Part shown: piece after piece, positions 11,041-23,110 of the stretch
How positions within the stretch are numbered: position 1 is the first letter of the stretch
Layout: every line of letters begins with the position of its first letter
Source of the DNA: Ectobius pallidus
Taxonomy: Eukaryota > Arthropoda > Insecta > Blattodea > Ectobiidae
DNA length: 64,000 nt
Assembly (NCBI GenBank): GCA_964059195.1
Contig: CAXKWD010000005.1
Coordinates: 139,153,686 to 139,217,685, forward strand
Direction of reading: 5' to 3'
Made by a program: the position numbers and the translations under genes
Notes under the pieces: model-generated
Seen by the model: the letters and a program-made list of their open reading frames with translations, nothing else
Databases searched by the model: none
Told to the model about the DNA's origin: nothing

Positions 11041-13020
11041 TTATTAATATAGGCGATTAGAACTTGGATTGTTAAGACCATACATTGCCATACTGCAGTC
11101 TGTATAAACGTAGCAAGACTCCTCCTGTGGCTTTTTCATTTCTGCTTATTCGCTGTTTTTATTAATATCGTTTTACAGTCCAAATATGCAATGGATTTAT
11201 AATCCGTATTGTATTAATAAAGACTACAGGCGATGTTTGTCGTATCTCTTAGTCTGAACCAATGAACCTTTAATTTAAAATTCTACTTTACATTTTTTGT
11301 CCGAGTTTATATTTTTTAAATCGAACTTGTCTTTTTTTGAAAGAATTGTTTGATAAGATTAAGATGGGGTTTTAAAGTTTGTTTAAGAACTGTGAAATTA
11401 TGAAATAATAAGACTATTTTAACTTCTCATTTACGTGTTTACAGAAATTTTATGTTTTATCGAAACTTCGTGTAGACATCTTTCTAAAGACAAAGAGAAC
11501 TTTTGTCTGTGAAAATCTCGGAAAATTAGCAAAGTATTTAATGGAAGGACTTGTTCCGAAAGTAATTTTCATACTTGAGATCAAAATGTTCACAAAATAG
11601 AATTTTAAAGTAACTCATTATTTTCAAGATAGAAACTAATCTTTTTGCATACACCTTTTTTATTCACTGAAAATTTAGAAATGTACATGAAAAAATGACA
11701 GAAGTACGGGATTAGTACTGGGATCATATGACTACCATATAAAAACTTATCAAATAAAAAAGTTATACATTTTATTTAGAGTATTTGGAAATGAAAGACT
11801 TCCAATTTGGGGAAAAATTACTTATTTACATGTTAAAAAATATATTAAATTTTCTAAACTTCAAAATAAATAAATTCCGATGCCTCTTCCATGTGTAATT
11901 AATGGAGTTTCGGGAACAAACCGTACATTATAACTAAGTTCAAAGAAGGTATTTCGATGCATTTGTAGGTAAACTCAGTATTTTAAAAAATTGGAGATAA
12001 GTCACTTTTGCAATGTTTCCGTCAATTACTTTTCGCTTTACATCTTTTTAAACATTTAAGTGGAAACATATTTCATATCCTGATATTTGAATACATAATG
12101 GAACGAAATAAAGTAATTCAGCAGATTTTATTTTTCAGATTTTTAGCGCCATTTGATCTATTGTCTATTTTGAGTACAGTATATTCTACCGCTATAAGCA
12201 GGTATATGCCATATATCCTTCGTTTAATATCAACTGTTAGCATCTGCTTTCTACTTTATTGTGTATATCTTCTGTTTTTATATTTACGTATTTATTTATG
12301 CGTTTATCCATTTTTCATGCCTCCGTTCACTTGGTGATGTCCCTTTATTGATACATTTAGATTGTCCAGAAATTGAAATATCATAAATGCAATAATACGT
12401 GGGTGCACCAGACATAAATTCAAGAGTTTGTTCAAATATTCTTGTGACATACGAAAATATGCATTTGGGAGAGCTCATTTAGCTCCTAAAGAAAATTTGC
12501 GTTTAAAAGTGGTCAAAAAACTATATTTAATATTACTAGACCATTAATCCCGTCACAAGGGCTGGAAAAATAATTTTACCATGACACAACGGTGAGCTCT
12601 TCACGTAAATAAACTCACTATGTAAATGACACAACACTGAAGTTCCGATCGATGCGCCCACAACGCTACAACTTAGCAACCCAACCTCTAGAGTATGTTG
12701 TATGCAACCCCTAATATGATTGTACAGGACTGCATAAAGCACAGCAAATAACCTTAACCAAAATAAAAAAAAAAAATCATTTTGGCCGAACTGTGCTATC
12801 AGTATGAAAGCTTAGAAAGACACTCCCCAGGTCCTGGGGAACATATGGTGAAATTTTCAGATCTCTGTCAAAAGGTCTCGGTGGAGTAAGCTAACATACA
12901 CACTTCTCAGGACCCATTTAATGTAGATAGATTCCATCTTTAAAAAAAAAAAAAGTATTTTATTTTGTTGCTATGCTTCGTTCTGAAATCAGCTTAGTGT
13001 TTTACAACTTTTATTATCAG
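11041..13020. other. AT-rich, no gene seen
   Basis: The 109-codon opening at 12008-12337 is rich in Phe, Leu and Ile from T-rich DNA and has no domain pattern. Nothing else stands out. Confidence 0.4.
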
Positions 13021-13027
13021 AAAATAA

Positions 13028-13215
13028 GGCCGCCCCCATGGCTGAGTGGTTAGACCGCTCGCCTTCCACCGCTGGAACCCGGAATAGAATCTCGGTGGAA
13101 TTTGTGGTGGACAAAATGGGATCTGGGCAGGTTTTCTCGGTGCGCTCCTATTTCCCCTGCCATATACCATTCCACCAGAGCTCCATTCATCATACTATGA
13201 CCATTGGTTGCAATA
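13028..13215 (+). repeat. tRNA-derived SINE
   Basis: A box ATGGCTGAGTGGTTAGACCG at 13037 and a degraded B box (GGAATAGAATCTCGGTGG, about 13080) lie at tRNA-like spacing. The head is followed by a non-tRNA body. An open frame through it (13038-13229) is incidental. Confidence 0.75.
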
Positions 13216-13239
13216 ATGGAATGTATTAATCAGAAAATA

Positions 13240-13970
13240 AAATCAGGTAAACTGATGTAACAAAGTGCCAGAATGCTTTTGTTTAATCAGTTAATAGCAA
13301 TTATGATATGCAGAAAATTAAGTTTTTGTTTTTTAATCGATTTCCGAGTTTAGCTCCAGATAGATTCATTTAGCAGGGCTCACGGAAGAACAAAGGTCTA
13401 GGTTTTTTTTTTTTTAAATCAGATTAAAATTTAAAATCGTTCAGCATCAGCAGAACTATACAGATTTGTGATATCTTGACAATCGCACAGTCGCATAAAA
13501 TTACAACAACAACTAAACGTCAAATTGGCCGGCTATGGGATTTGAACCAGGGATCTCCAAAATGCAAGTTCAAGACATCATCTCGGCCACCTCGCTCAGT
13601 TTAATGGTCTAGTTTGATAAGAATATGTAAAGGAATAGCGTTATTTGTCAAAGCTAACTGTATTGCAACTTCCAAAGCCGTATATGAACACTGTAAAACA
13701 ATATGTTGTCATGATAACTGATTTGCATTTCATAAATTCTTTCTAATATATTACCATAAAATAGACACTAAATTGGGCATTACGCCGCCACCGGTCAGCC
13801 GATTTGGTCCAATATCAATAGGCTTCTTCCCACGGACGTTATAAATGCATATACCAAGTTTTATGACAATCCGATAAAACGTATTTGAGTTACCGCGCAT
13901 ACAGACAGATAGACAATTTCCCGTCCCATATAATCTTATGAAATACCATTCTGGCACTTAAGAATTATTA
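13240..13970 (-). mobile_element. Interspersed repeat with AAGTGCCAGAATG inverted ends
   Basis: AAGTGCCAGAATG at about 13264 is mirrored by CATTCTGGCACTTAA at about 13952. Both halves match the copy at 56095-56745 in opposite orientation: 13240-13400 pairs with 56575-56745, and 13740-13970 pairs with 56095-56280. A SINE (13523-13606) lies between the halves. The inner part carries the phrase AATATCAATAGG and a CAGACAGATAGACA run. Confidence 0.7.
13523..13606 (-). repeat. tRNA-derived SINE head nested in a repeat
   Basis: On the minus strand an A box (GAGGTGGCCGAGATGATG) and a B box (GGTTCAAATCCCATAGCC) sit about 45 bases apart. The following GGCCGGCCAATTTGA also occurs at about 32878, marking a shared family. 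Confidence 0.75.
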
Positions 13971-13972
13971 TG

Positions 13973-14982
13973 AACACCTGAATTCAGCACAGGGATATGT
14001 TGCATTCAGAATTAAAGTAGTTTTCAGTGGAGCATGCGTAATACACAAACATTGTTTACCTGTTTTCGATGAGAGAATTGCTGGTCTTCTGGTGTTCAGT
14101 GGCCTCGGTTTGCACCAAGACCGCTCTTCGCCTCTAAAAAGAGGCCCTATCTCTGCTCCTTTCTAAGTACTGCTTTCGTTAATACCTTTAGGTGTCCAGC
14201 AGTATTAGGAATGGAGCATACACAGACCTCACTTCAGAATTCCACGCCAAAGCACAGAATTATGAAGAGAAGGTCTGAATCTAAGTGATGTCTTCCTCGG
14301 CATGTTCTTGATATAGAAAAGTCTTTTTCTTGATGTCACAAACACTACCTTCTAGTCTTCTTGTTTCTTGATATAGTAAAGTTTGTACACACGTCACTAT
14401 TACACACCGATAAACACCGAAAAAGTAAAATTCGTTATCATGATGGCTTCGACCATATCTGCAATTAGAGAATTATTTTATATATAGCAGCTGTAAAATC
14501 AAAACAAGAGACATAAAATGGTGAAAATTATATAACAATAAATCCATGTGAAAATTTCGCATATTCAACCCCTCCCCCTGAAATGACTTGGTATTTTGTT
14601 GGGTCGTAGAAATTAAATTAGGCCTAAATAAGAAACGAAATGTGTACAGAAAATAGCAAAGAGAGTCAAGCCAACAGCTATGAATAACTATGAATCAGGG
14701 GATAGAATCTCCTAAACTGTAACTTAATATCTATGGTACGGGTACAGAAAGTAGGAAATATACAGCCCTCTGAAAAAAATCAATTATTTTCATTTTCATA
14801 ATACGTCATCTTCAGGCAATTTCTGCATGAATTGTAGACATCTGTTGCGTTGTGGGCTGGATGGTCAGTCTTCAGTAGCGCCGAAACGCGTAGAAGACAT
14901 AGATCTGCATTTTAGTATATACAAGACTTTTATTGTATGGACTTTAACCACATTTTTAACAGTTTTAAAGTTTTTAATAATA
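13973..14982. other. No gene seen, some GC-richer patches
   Basis: Positions 14090-14400 are less AT-rich and contain two copies of TTCTTGATATAG, but show no splice-bounded frame that I trust. A phrase GCCGAAACGCGTAGAAGACA lies at 14881. Confidence 0.35.
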
Positions 14983-14990
14983 TTTATCAC

Positions 14991-15563
14991 TAGGATTAGG
15001 ATGTTTATGAAATGTCATATTTTTATTCTGACCTCTGGTCATTTTGTGGTGTTCGTCATATTTTAACCACATTTGTAATTTAATGTCATATTTCAGTTAT
15101 AATTTCGGTAAAGGAGCACAATTGTGTAGTGTATGTACTACATGGTCGATTTAAATTTGAAATTTATTTCAATTATTTGATGTTTATGCCAAAATAATAG
15201 GCAAATTAGATTTTAAAATTAATGCAATTGTTCATATTTTATTGAAACACGCAAGATCTACAAAATATTACGAGTATTTGGAGTTGATGAAGCCAGCAAA
15301 CAAGAGAAAATTCTTTAAAAATAGAAGTTCATTAGAAGTAAAACTGTAAATCACCTGTAAAATTGTTAAAAAGTGATGATATGATTGAATTAATGTGAGG
15401 TAAGAATTTAGGTCTTTTAAAGTTTTAAACGGGAACATTTATTTTTTGAAAATATGTTATTTTATTAGGTAATATTTAGGATTATTGGTCAAATTTAGTC
15501 ATTTTAAGGCCATATTTGCAGTCATATTTTCCGCTCTTTTAGGTCATAAACATCCGAACCCTA
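14991..15563. mobile_element. Non-autonomous hAT element with perfect 8-bp target duplication
   Basis: The left terminus TAGGATTAGGATGTTTATGA is mirrored by TCATAAACATCCGAACCCTA at the right. The flanks are TTTATCAC at 14983-14990 and again at 15564-15571, a perfect 8-bp duplication. The 573-bp interior has no transposase. It repeats the word GTCATATTTT and its variants at both ends. Confidence 0.9.
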
Positions 15564-15879
15564 TTTATCACTAATTCATTGTTTGTACAAGGTTTTATAT
15601 TTCTAGACTGGTAGCGTATGCTACTTATACTGTATATGTTAACCATAATAAGATAAGTTATGTTTAATAAAAACCACAAATTAAACATGAATTCACATTT
15701 ACTACCCAAATCGGACCTTTTATTTTTCATATAAAGTCATATTTCGGTCATTTTCTTTGTCCTTGGGAAATTGACCTACACACTTTATTTTTAAAGTTCC
15801 CCCATAAATAATAGTCACATACTGTTAGAAGAACTTATATACAATATCACAACAGAAAATAACTCTGTCTCGGAAGCTG

Positions 15880-16366
15880 AACTTCCCATGGACATTATAA
15901 ATGCGTATACGAAGTTTCATAAATATACGATAAAGCGTATTTGAGTTATTGCGCCTTTAATGTAGACATTAAATTGGGGTTTACTCCGGTACCGGTCAAC
16001 AGATTAGGTTCAAATTCAATAGGGCACTTCTCATGAACGTCATAAATGAGTATACCAAGTTTCATGGAAATCCGATACAGCGTATTTGAGTTATGGCGCC
16101 TTTCTAATAGAAATCTATTAATCTAATAATCTATTAAAATAGGCACTAAATTGGGCATTACTCCGGTACCGGTGAACCGATTTGGTTCAATATCAATAGG
16201 GTTCTTCCCATGGACATTAAAAATGTGTTTTCCAAGTTTCATGAAAATCCGAAAAAGCGTATTTGAGTTATGGCGCGTACAGACACACGGACGGACAGAC
16301 AGACGGACAGACATTTTTCGTCCCCACACACAATCTCATAAAGTACCATACTGGCACTTAATAAAT
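15880..16366 (-). repeat. Partial tandem copies of the 13740/56098 repeat
   Basis: Three degenerate copies of one segment lie head to tail (about 15886-15955, 15960-16100, 16130-16366). Each has CGTATTTGAGTTA preceded by CCAAGTTTCAT or a close variant. The last copy carries a GACAGACAGACGGACAGACA stretch and ends CTGGCACTTAAT, like the copies at 13970 and 56098. Confidence 0.75.
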
Positions 16367-17220
16367 TACAACATTCACAAATATTTTATACTAACGGCTA
16401 TTGTGCAATCTAAATATAATTTGACTAAAACGTTATTCTTAACTAAAAGATCCCAAAGCTTAAGATTTTACGTACATGTGGAAAGTATAGGATACAGCAC
16501 TTACTATGTGATTAAAGCATTAAGATAATTCGTTAGTACATATTGTTTGCAAGAAAAGTGGTTAAGTGTAAAATAGAACGAACTTAATATCACATTATTA
16601 GTTGGAAGAGCATTTTCTTTAAGCACACCTTCCTTTCCGCAAGATACCTATCCCTGGGTATTACGTGAATTTTTATTTTCCGAAAATAACATCTAGGCCT
16701 ATATTGATCCGCCGAATACAGCTTTCCCTGTACGGAAGCCAATCACAACAGTTAATAGAGTGGGAAAAAAAGTTTACGTTGGAATAAGATTTACAAGTAG
16801 TGACATAAGACGACCGGAGTGACGTAGGCCACCGCAATGAAGAGGTTCGAGTCTTTTCAATGTCATTATCAATATTCCTTAGATTTCCTGCCCGGCCCTA
16901 TACATTAGAGTTGCTATATAAACAGCAAGCCTCTTCATCCGTCCGCCCCTACGATCGACGTCAATCATTCTTTTCCAAAGCAATTTGATACACCTGAATA
17001 AATTCTTGTCAACGGAAATGTATAAGAGGCAGGTCTGCCTGCTTGTAAAAGAAGAGTCTAATAAAAATAAGAATTTTAAATTACTATTTTATAACAGTTA
17101 CATATTTTATTTGAAGTATAACTTCTTTAGGCCTATGGCTTTATAAGCAGAAACTTTTCTTTTGGAAAGGCGAAAACTGAATCGACACGTATAAATGAGG
17201 TATCAGGCAAAATATTTTTC
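16367..17220. other. No gene seen
   Basis: AT-rich. Positions 16780-17000 are slightly richer in G+C, but no frame or repeat is recognisable. Confidence 0.4.
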
Positions 17221-17238
17221 CATTCAGGTTTGAGGTAG

Positions 17239-17720
17239 TGTGGATGTGAGACATGGTCGCTTACGCTTCGGGAAGAACATAACCTGAGTGTGTTCGAAAA
17301 CAGGGTGCTTAGGAAAATATTTGGGCCTAAGAGAGATGAAAATGGGGACTGGAGAAAACTTCATAATGGCGAGCTTCATAACCTGTTTTCGTCACCGGGT
17401 ATAGTAAGGGTAATTAAATCACGGAGGAATAAATGGGCTGGACATGTTGCACGCATGGGGAAGGAAAGACATAAGTTATCTCAAAAATATTGACTTGGAG
17501 ACCCGAAAGAAAAAGACCACTTGGAAAACCTAGACGCAGGTGGGAGGACAGTAATAGGATAAATTTAAGGGAAGGCGGATTTGCGAGGGGTAGTTGGATG
17601 GAGTTAGCTCAGAATAGAGTTGAATGGCAGGCACAGGTACGCACGGCAATGAACCTTCGGGTTCCATAAAATAGATAATATTCCTTTAACTTGCTTAGGA
17701 ATTGTCTATTGCCATTGAGT
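17239..17720 (+). pseudogene. LINE 3' end: RT C-terminal region, frameshifted
   Basis: From 17239 the frame reads CGCETWSLTLREEHNLSVFE, then the FENRVLRKIFGPKRDE, VRVIKSRRNKWAGHVARMG blocks, which mark the C-terminal region of a widespread arthropod LINE polyprotein. It stops at 17493. A shifted frame continues with RPLGKPRRRWED, WMELAQNRVEW and AMNLRVP to a stop at 17667-17669. At least one frameshift therefore makes it a pseudogene. The 3' untranslated region ends in a short GTAA repeat. Related copies are at 19056-19325 (minus) and 25100-25490. Confidence 0.85.
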
Positions 17721-19055
17721 AAGTAAGTAGCCTATATAGTATAAGCCAACCGTCCCATTTTAGTTTATCAAGCACCGTAGGATAATATCAGCAGTCGTAT
17801 AGAGGAATTATACAGTCAAAAGACTATCATAATTTTACGGTGTATTAAGTAAATATTAAACGTAGTTTACCCACTTACATCTTGATGGTTTTACATCGTC
17901 AATTTTTTTCCCCACTTACTTTTTTGGCGATTTTACAGCAAAGGTTGCACCGTCGGTTTTTTCCCTTGATAATGTGCATTTCTTTGAGGAGCACCCACCA
18001 GAAATCCTACAAATTGTCCTGTTAGACATAACGATTAATAACAAGCACACACACTAGAACGTGTGTATATATATAACTGAATAACTCACATCTTCGAGAG
18101 TTGTCATAAACTGTAGGAACTTATGTGTGTGCTGTATTATTATACTGCCGACTGCACTGTTTTCACACTTCCCTTTTGTAGTGTAGATAAATCATATGAT
18201 AACTTCTGCTTTGAGGGATAGTTGTGTAAGTAGGGATGGGTTAGTTTATTCTGAGAATTTATTTTAAAAATGTCCAACATAAAAATGGATTTAATAGAAA
18301 CATAATAAATTAAAGACTATTGTTCATTCGTGTTTTAATTTAGGCCTAATAAGAATAGAATGAACCCTATCCTTTAATTATAGGTAAATTTCTGTTATTT
18401 TTCATGGGCTCTAATGAAATCTCAGTGGGGGTAGCTCTCCCCGAATCACACCCGAATTCATTACTGCTTTTGACTTTGACAACTTTTAATTGACGAAAGG
18501 ACGGATTTTGTTATTCTGGCTACTGTATGTATAATTTATATTAAATAAAGGAAAACGGAGCTGGCGATCGGTTCAGTGTTCAATCTTCGTTCATGGTCGA
18601 CATTATTCGATAGTGACGTAAGGAGAGCTTGAAAAATTCATGTATTGAGATGAAATTTCCCTCAAATATGTCATCCTGGCAGTCCTCTTTACATACACAT
18701 TTTCAGTGTGAGCGAAAAAACCTTCAGGAAGGTCAAGGCTGAAGTTGATTTACTGGGAAATAAGTGTTCACAACAAACTTCTTGTTCGAGCTGTTCTTAA
18801 GCTATAATCCTGCTATTCAGGCAACTGTAATTAACGGCATAGGCCTATACGCTGCACAAGTCTTTAAAACTTCAAAGCATATTACTGTATAACAAAGCTC
18901 TCATCAGAAAGATACTCTCAGAATGTTCTATTAGCTACATGCCTGAGTCGTATTAAACACAAACCTCTAGACCTGCTTTCCAGGATAACTACAGAAAACA
19001 AAGTGACTGAAGCAAAGCGATAATAACTTTTTCTGAATATTGTGTATCTATAATT
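17721..19055. other. No gene seen
   Basis: AT-rich with no frame of note. TAGGCCTA occurs at about 18342 and 18840. Confidence 0.4.
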
Positions 19056-19325
19056 ATAAATACTTACTTACACAATGGCAATAGACAGTTCCTACGTAAG
19101 GTAAAAGAATAACTTAATATCTATTTTAGGGAACCCGAAGGTTCTTTACCCCGCTTACCTGAGCCCACCATTCAACACTATTGTGTGCTAACTCCATCCA
19201 ACTATCCCTGGCAAATCTGACTTCCCTTAAATCTATCCTAATATTGTCCTCCCACCTGCGTCTAGTCTTCGAAGTGGTCTTTTCCCTTCGGGTCTCCCCG
19301 TCAATATTTTTGAGATATGTCTAAA
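19056..19325 (-). pseudogene. LINE 3' end (same family as 17239)
   Basis: On the minus strand the order is an ILTGRPEGKRPLRRLDAGGR-like remnant, a WMELAHNSVEWW block, an NLRVP-like end and the tail CTATTGCCATTGTGTAAGTA. It aligns with 17480-17720. The frame is interrupted and the piece is 5'-truncated. Confidence 0.75.
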
Positions 19326-19439
19326 TACCAATGAATTAAATTGAAGTTGCTAATCAAAATGGCTTTAATAGGTTCCGCCTTAAAAGCACTAGGAGGCCTA
19401 AATTTTTAACACTTCATACGATCGTCTACAGGTCAAGAA

Positions 19440-19650
19440 GAAAAAATCCCTTTAGGCAAGCCTACAGGCTGAGGTAGATTTCGAAGTGCTTTTGGTTTAA
19501 TTTACTGTCGCTGCGTAGCACTCTTCTTCTTTAGCCTGGGCATGACAAACCCGCAATTATAATTGCAAAAAAGAGGAAAGAGCACTTTTGCAAACATTCA
19601 AATCTCGCCTTAAATGAGAGCTATTGAGAAACTAGTTATTGATTTGTAGA
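19440..19650 (+). repeat. Interspersed repeat of unknown class
   Basis: The segment CTACAGGCTGAGGTAGATTT to about 19537 recurs almost unchanged at 20571-20642. The segment AACATTCAAATCTCGCC with GAGAGCTATTGAGAAACTAG (19595-19635) recurs at 21480-21525. The modules are joined here and split elsewhere. Confidence 0.6.
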
Positions 19651-20014
19651 GTACTCATCAAGAGCTTTTCAATGATACCCCACAAGACGTGGTTTCATAA
19701 AGTTCGAATTTCCATCCCCCCACCCCCACCCGTACCCCCAAAATCCCCGAATCGTTGGTGTCACTGTGAACTCCATAGGGAGTACTCTAATTCATTCAAA
19801 CAAAGTTTCCCTCTATACTTCATAGGGGCCGAGATATAAATGTTTTAAAATTTCAACCCCCTCCCCCGACCACCCCCTTGGGCCAATTTTGCTCATTAAC
19901 GAACTTGTCCAAACTATTGGGCCTAGAAATAACATAATAAAATTTGGTTCAAATATCTTCAAAATTACGGCCGCTATCGTGTAAAGATTTAATATATATA
20001 TATAACAATTTTTT

Positions 20015-20032
20015 TTTTTTTTTTTTTGAACG
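20015..20032 (+). repeat. Poly(T) run
   Basis: About 18 consecutive T follow a short TATATATATA run. It could be the tail of a minus-strand retroposon that I cannot otherwise delimit. Confidence 0.6.
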
Positions 20033-20116
20033 GGCGGTGGTTTCGTACTTAGGGAAGCATGAAACGTAAAGATATGAAATAATTTTTCGAAAATCATGAC
20101 ATGGTATCCATTACAA

Positions 20117-20145
20117 TAGGTAGATTTTTCTTAGAAATCTACCTA
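20117..20145. repeat. Perfect 11-bp hairpin
   Basis: TAGGTAGATTT pairs perfectly with AAATCTACCTA around a 7-base loop (TTCTTAG). Nothing around it explains the hairpin. Confidence 0.75.
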
Positions 20146-20325
20146 AAAGACATGTACAAAGACTAATTCAAAGTATTTTAATATTGTATGTGTCTGAATT
20201 ACATAGGTTAAAATAAATTTTAGTTTTGACTATACTTAATACTTTAAATATCTGTCTTTAACTGTCTAGTAGGCCTAAAGCTTGAATAACGGCCAATGAT
20301 TAATGTTAAGAAATTCCATTTAATC

Positions 20326-20510
20326 TATATTAATAAAAATGAATTTCCAAAATGTATGTTGCCGCATCACTTGAGAACGGCTCGACCGATTTGGCTGATT
20401 TTTTTATTTTTTTTTTTGGTTCGTAATTGTCAGGACAAGGTTTGTATGAAAGAACATTTTTGGAAAATCCACGGAAAAAGTCGGAAATGTGAAATGAGGC
20501 ACAGTTAGAG
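20326..20510 (+). mobile_element. Helitron-like 5' end fragment (tentative)
   Basis: TCTATATTAATAAAAATGAA at 20328, followed by CATCACTTGAGAACGGCTCG and ACCGATTTGGCTGATTTTTT, resembles the 5' region of arthropod Helitron-type repeats that begin with TC. No 3' hairpin end is nearby, so class and extent are uncertain. Confidence 0.4.
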
Positions 20511-20570
20511 AGTTCTGCTGTCAAGTTTTTACATAAAAAAGATTAAAAAATTGAAGTGTGACATACTCAC

Positions 20571-20642
20571 CTACAGGCTGAGGTAGATTTCGAAGTGCTT
20601 TTGGTTTAATTTATTGTCGCTGCGTAGCACTCTTCTTCTTTA
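20571..20642 (+). repeat. Second copy of the 19466 module
   Basis: It is nearly identical to 19466-19537 over about 72 bases, including TCGCTGCGTAGCACTCTTCT. Sequence on both sides differs. Confidence 0.8.
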
Positions 20643-21436
20643 CTACCTTTGATAGTAGCATTGAATAGTCTGGTATTGTGAACTGAACGAAACGTTAATA
20701 GTTACTTATTTAGCGCTATTCAACAATGATTAAAAACGCACTCCCATTGGTGAAGAAAACATGAACTACTCGGCAATGATTTTCTTAAAAGAAAAGACGT
20801 AGATTGAGAAGCAATCTGAGAGTCATGTGTTGAGAGGATAAATAACAAATATTAATAATTATTGCTTAATTAAAATAGTAAAAAATAGTAATTGAAAATA
20901 AATGTTGAACTGAATTCGGTAAAGACGAAGAGCTTACAATAATTTTTTTGACAACAAGAAATAGGATATAATATTCTGGGAGGCCTTGCGTAAGATCAGC
21001 AATGAATAAAATTAGCAAAGCCGCTAAACAAGACAAAATTAATTATATTATAATCATTCTTAAAGAGGGCCATGACTGTGATAACTACTGTATATGAAAC
21101 TCGAGGTATCAACATAACTGAACAGTAGTCCCAATGTTATTTGAGGACAACACTCTTTTTCATTGAGCCATAACTTTCATATTAAACTCCTTTTTACCGA
21201 GAATTATTTTATCACAGCAATATCGAAGTGTACAATGCACTATATGAAATATAAATAAATATGAATTTTTTTATAAAGAGATTCTTTATTATGTTTTAAA
21301 TTAATATTATATTTTATTATTTTTTATTTTGCCAAGTATTATTGTTCTAAAGGTGTGTAACTATTATTTGTAATATTTCAAACTCTATTACATTCGTAAT
21401 TTTATCCTTAATCGGTTTTCACACATTCCTTTCGAC

Positions 21437-21525
21437 AGGCCTTCAGGCTGAGGTATATTTTTAAGTGTTATTGTTTTTAAAACATTCAAATTTCACCTTA
21501 TATGAGAGCTATCGAGAAACTAGTT
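21437..21525 (+). repeat. Third, diverged copy of the 19440 repeat
   Basis: CTTCAGGCTGAGGTATATTT and AACATTCAAATTTCACC with GAGAGCTATCGAGAAACTAG correspond to both modules of 19440-19650, with the intervening part deleted. Confidence 0.6.
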
Positions 21526-21927
21526 TAAAATAATATAACTTCTGTTTCGCGTTAATTTTAACATCATACTAAAATGAATCCATTTCGTGTTGGCAAAATC
21601 CGTTGGTTTCAAGAAAATTATCAAAAGGAAGCTTCGATTTGACCAACATGAGCTGCCATCTGTCGTAGAAGAACTACGACAACCATCAGATGTAAAGATC
21701 ACGGCGGGCTCGTTGCCGTTTGTTGAAATGTTAATATTCTAGTTATCCCGCAAATTCCTTCACATATCCTTATCAAACTTTCTCAAGAAACCGTGATCTA
21801 AAACTAAGTAGTTTCTTAAATATGGTCTAAAAACTCCATCTGGGCACTTCGTCTTATCAATTTACCCGATTTTGTTATTCTCATAATTTATTTGTACCCT
21901 ATTCTGTAAATTTTACATGTATTTTTA

Positions 21928-22350
21928 CTTCCTCTGCCCGTACCATAGGTACTATAGGTAGAGGAAGTATTGTTTTCGACCCCAAAATTCGAAGCTGAGT
22001 TATTAGCGTATATACACGTTTCAAGGCCCCTGAATCCAAAAATACTATTTTTGGAAACATGTCTGTGTGTCTGTCTGTGTGTGTGTATCTGTGTGGATGT
22101 CTGTGAACAGGCTAGCTCCAAAACCGAAAATTGTATGAAAACAACATTTTGTATTTGGGTCAAGTACCTTCTGAAGATGTGTGACCAAGATTGGCGACAA
22201 GTTTCTCTTATTTTTAAGGGGACTTTACATGAAGAAATTTTCGTTTTTCGCGATTTTCTCGAAAACGGCTCTAACGATTTTCTTTAAATTTTGCACATGT
22301 GTAGCTTATAGTGAGAGCTAAAACGTTTATTTGAAACTTTTTTCGAAAAA
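21928..22350 (+). repeat. Interspersed repeat family X
   Basis: It starts in a small inverted repeat, CTTCCTCTGCCCGTACC against GGTAGAGGAAG. It continues with TTTTCGACCCCAAAATTCGA, a TGTCTGTGTGTCTGTCTG run and TCTCGAAAACGGCTCTAACG. Related copies lie at 22995-23110, 32060-32410 (minus), 57725-58180 (minus) and 63690-63810 (minus). No coding capacity was seen and the class is unknown. Confidence 0.65.
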
Positions 22351-22994
22351 ATTTCTGGAGGGTAGTTACAAGCCACCAACTGTTCACACACTGTTCGTAG
22401 AAAGTTTGTGTTCCGTGGTGAGCAATTGAATACGCGCTCTTTCTATATAAGAATGAAGTGAGAAAGATGTATTGGAGGGAAATATTCGATAAAGTTCGAA
22501 AATTATTCTTGACGGAACTTTTAATAAATGTCTGCAGTCGCTTGTTTTTGTTTAGTTGGTTATATAGTCTGCATTTTTATTAGTTGCATCATTTTCAAAG
22601 AAGAGGTTATCAGGTACTTATCGTATAATTAGCGTAAAATTGTGTCTTGCGTTCTGTACAAGGATATGTGAATACTGCTAACTTTTATTTGGGCAGAGGA
22701 AGTTATGTGACTTTCATATCAGATTTTTAATTTTATTTTGTGTTATATTCCGTTTCTTTAATTAAAAACTCATGACAAACATTGTATCTTACAAGACACA
22801 TTATGCATTTCAAAGTATAGTAAGAGACAAGTACTGTATATCGCTTTTCGCATAATTAATAGTGGAAAGGTGCGCTCGAGTTGAGCATAGAACCCGCTTT
22901 TCGCATAGAACCCCTGTCGCGCTCCGGCAAATTCTCCAGCACAGAAGTATTGCGTGCTGCCTAGTCAGTCCTCTGTAGGCGTTTGTCAGAATTT
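22351..22994. other. No gene seen
   Basis: Two closely spaced phrases (CGCATAATTAATAG and AGAACCCGCTTTTCGCATAG) occur at 22850-22910. There is nothing else to report. Confidence 0.35.
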
Positions 22995-23110
22995 ACCTTC
23001 TACTTGATCTGCCCGTACCGAAGGTAGGGAGAATATTGTATTCCACCCTGACATTTCACGTGGAGATTTTAGCATAAATACGAGTTTTGAGGTTCTCTGA
23101 ATCTAACCTG
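22995..23110 (+). repeat. Short copy of repeat family X
   Basis: TCTGCCCGTACCGAAGGTAG, ATATTGTATTCCACCC and GAGGTTCTCTGAATC align with the start of 21928-22350. Confidence 0.55.

Noticed and set aside
12008..12337. 109-codon open frame as a membrane protein gene
   Set aside because: Hydrophobicity comes from T-rich DNA. There is no ATG context, domain or splice support.
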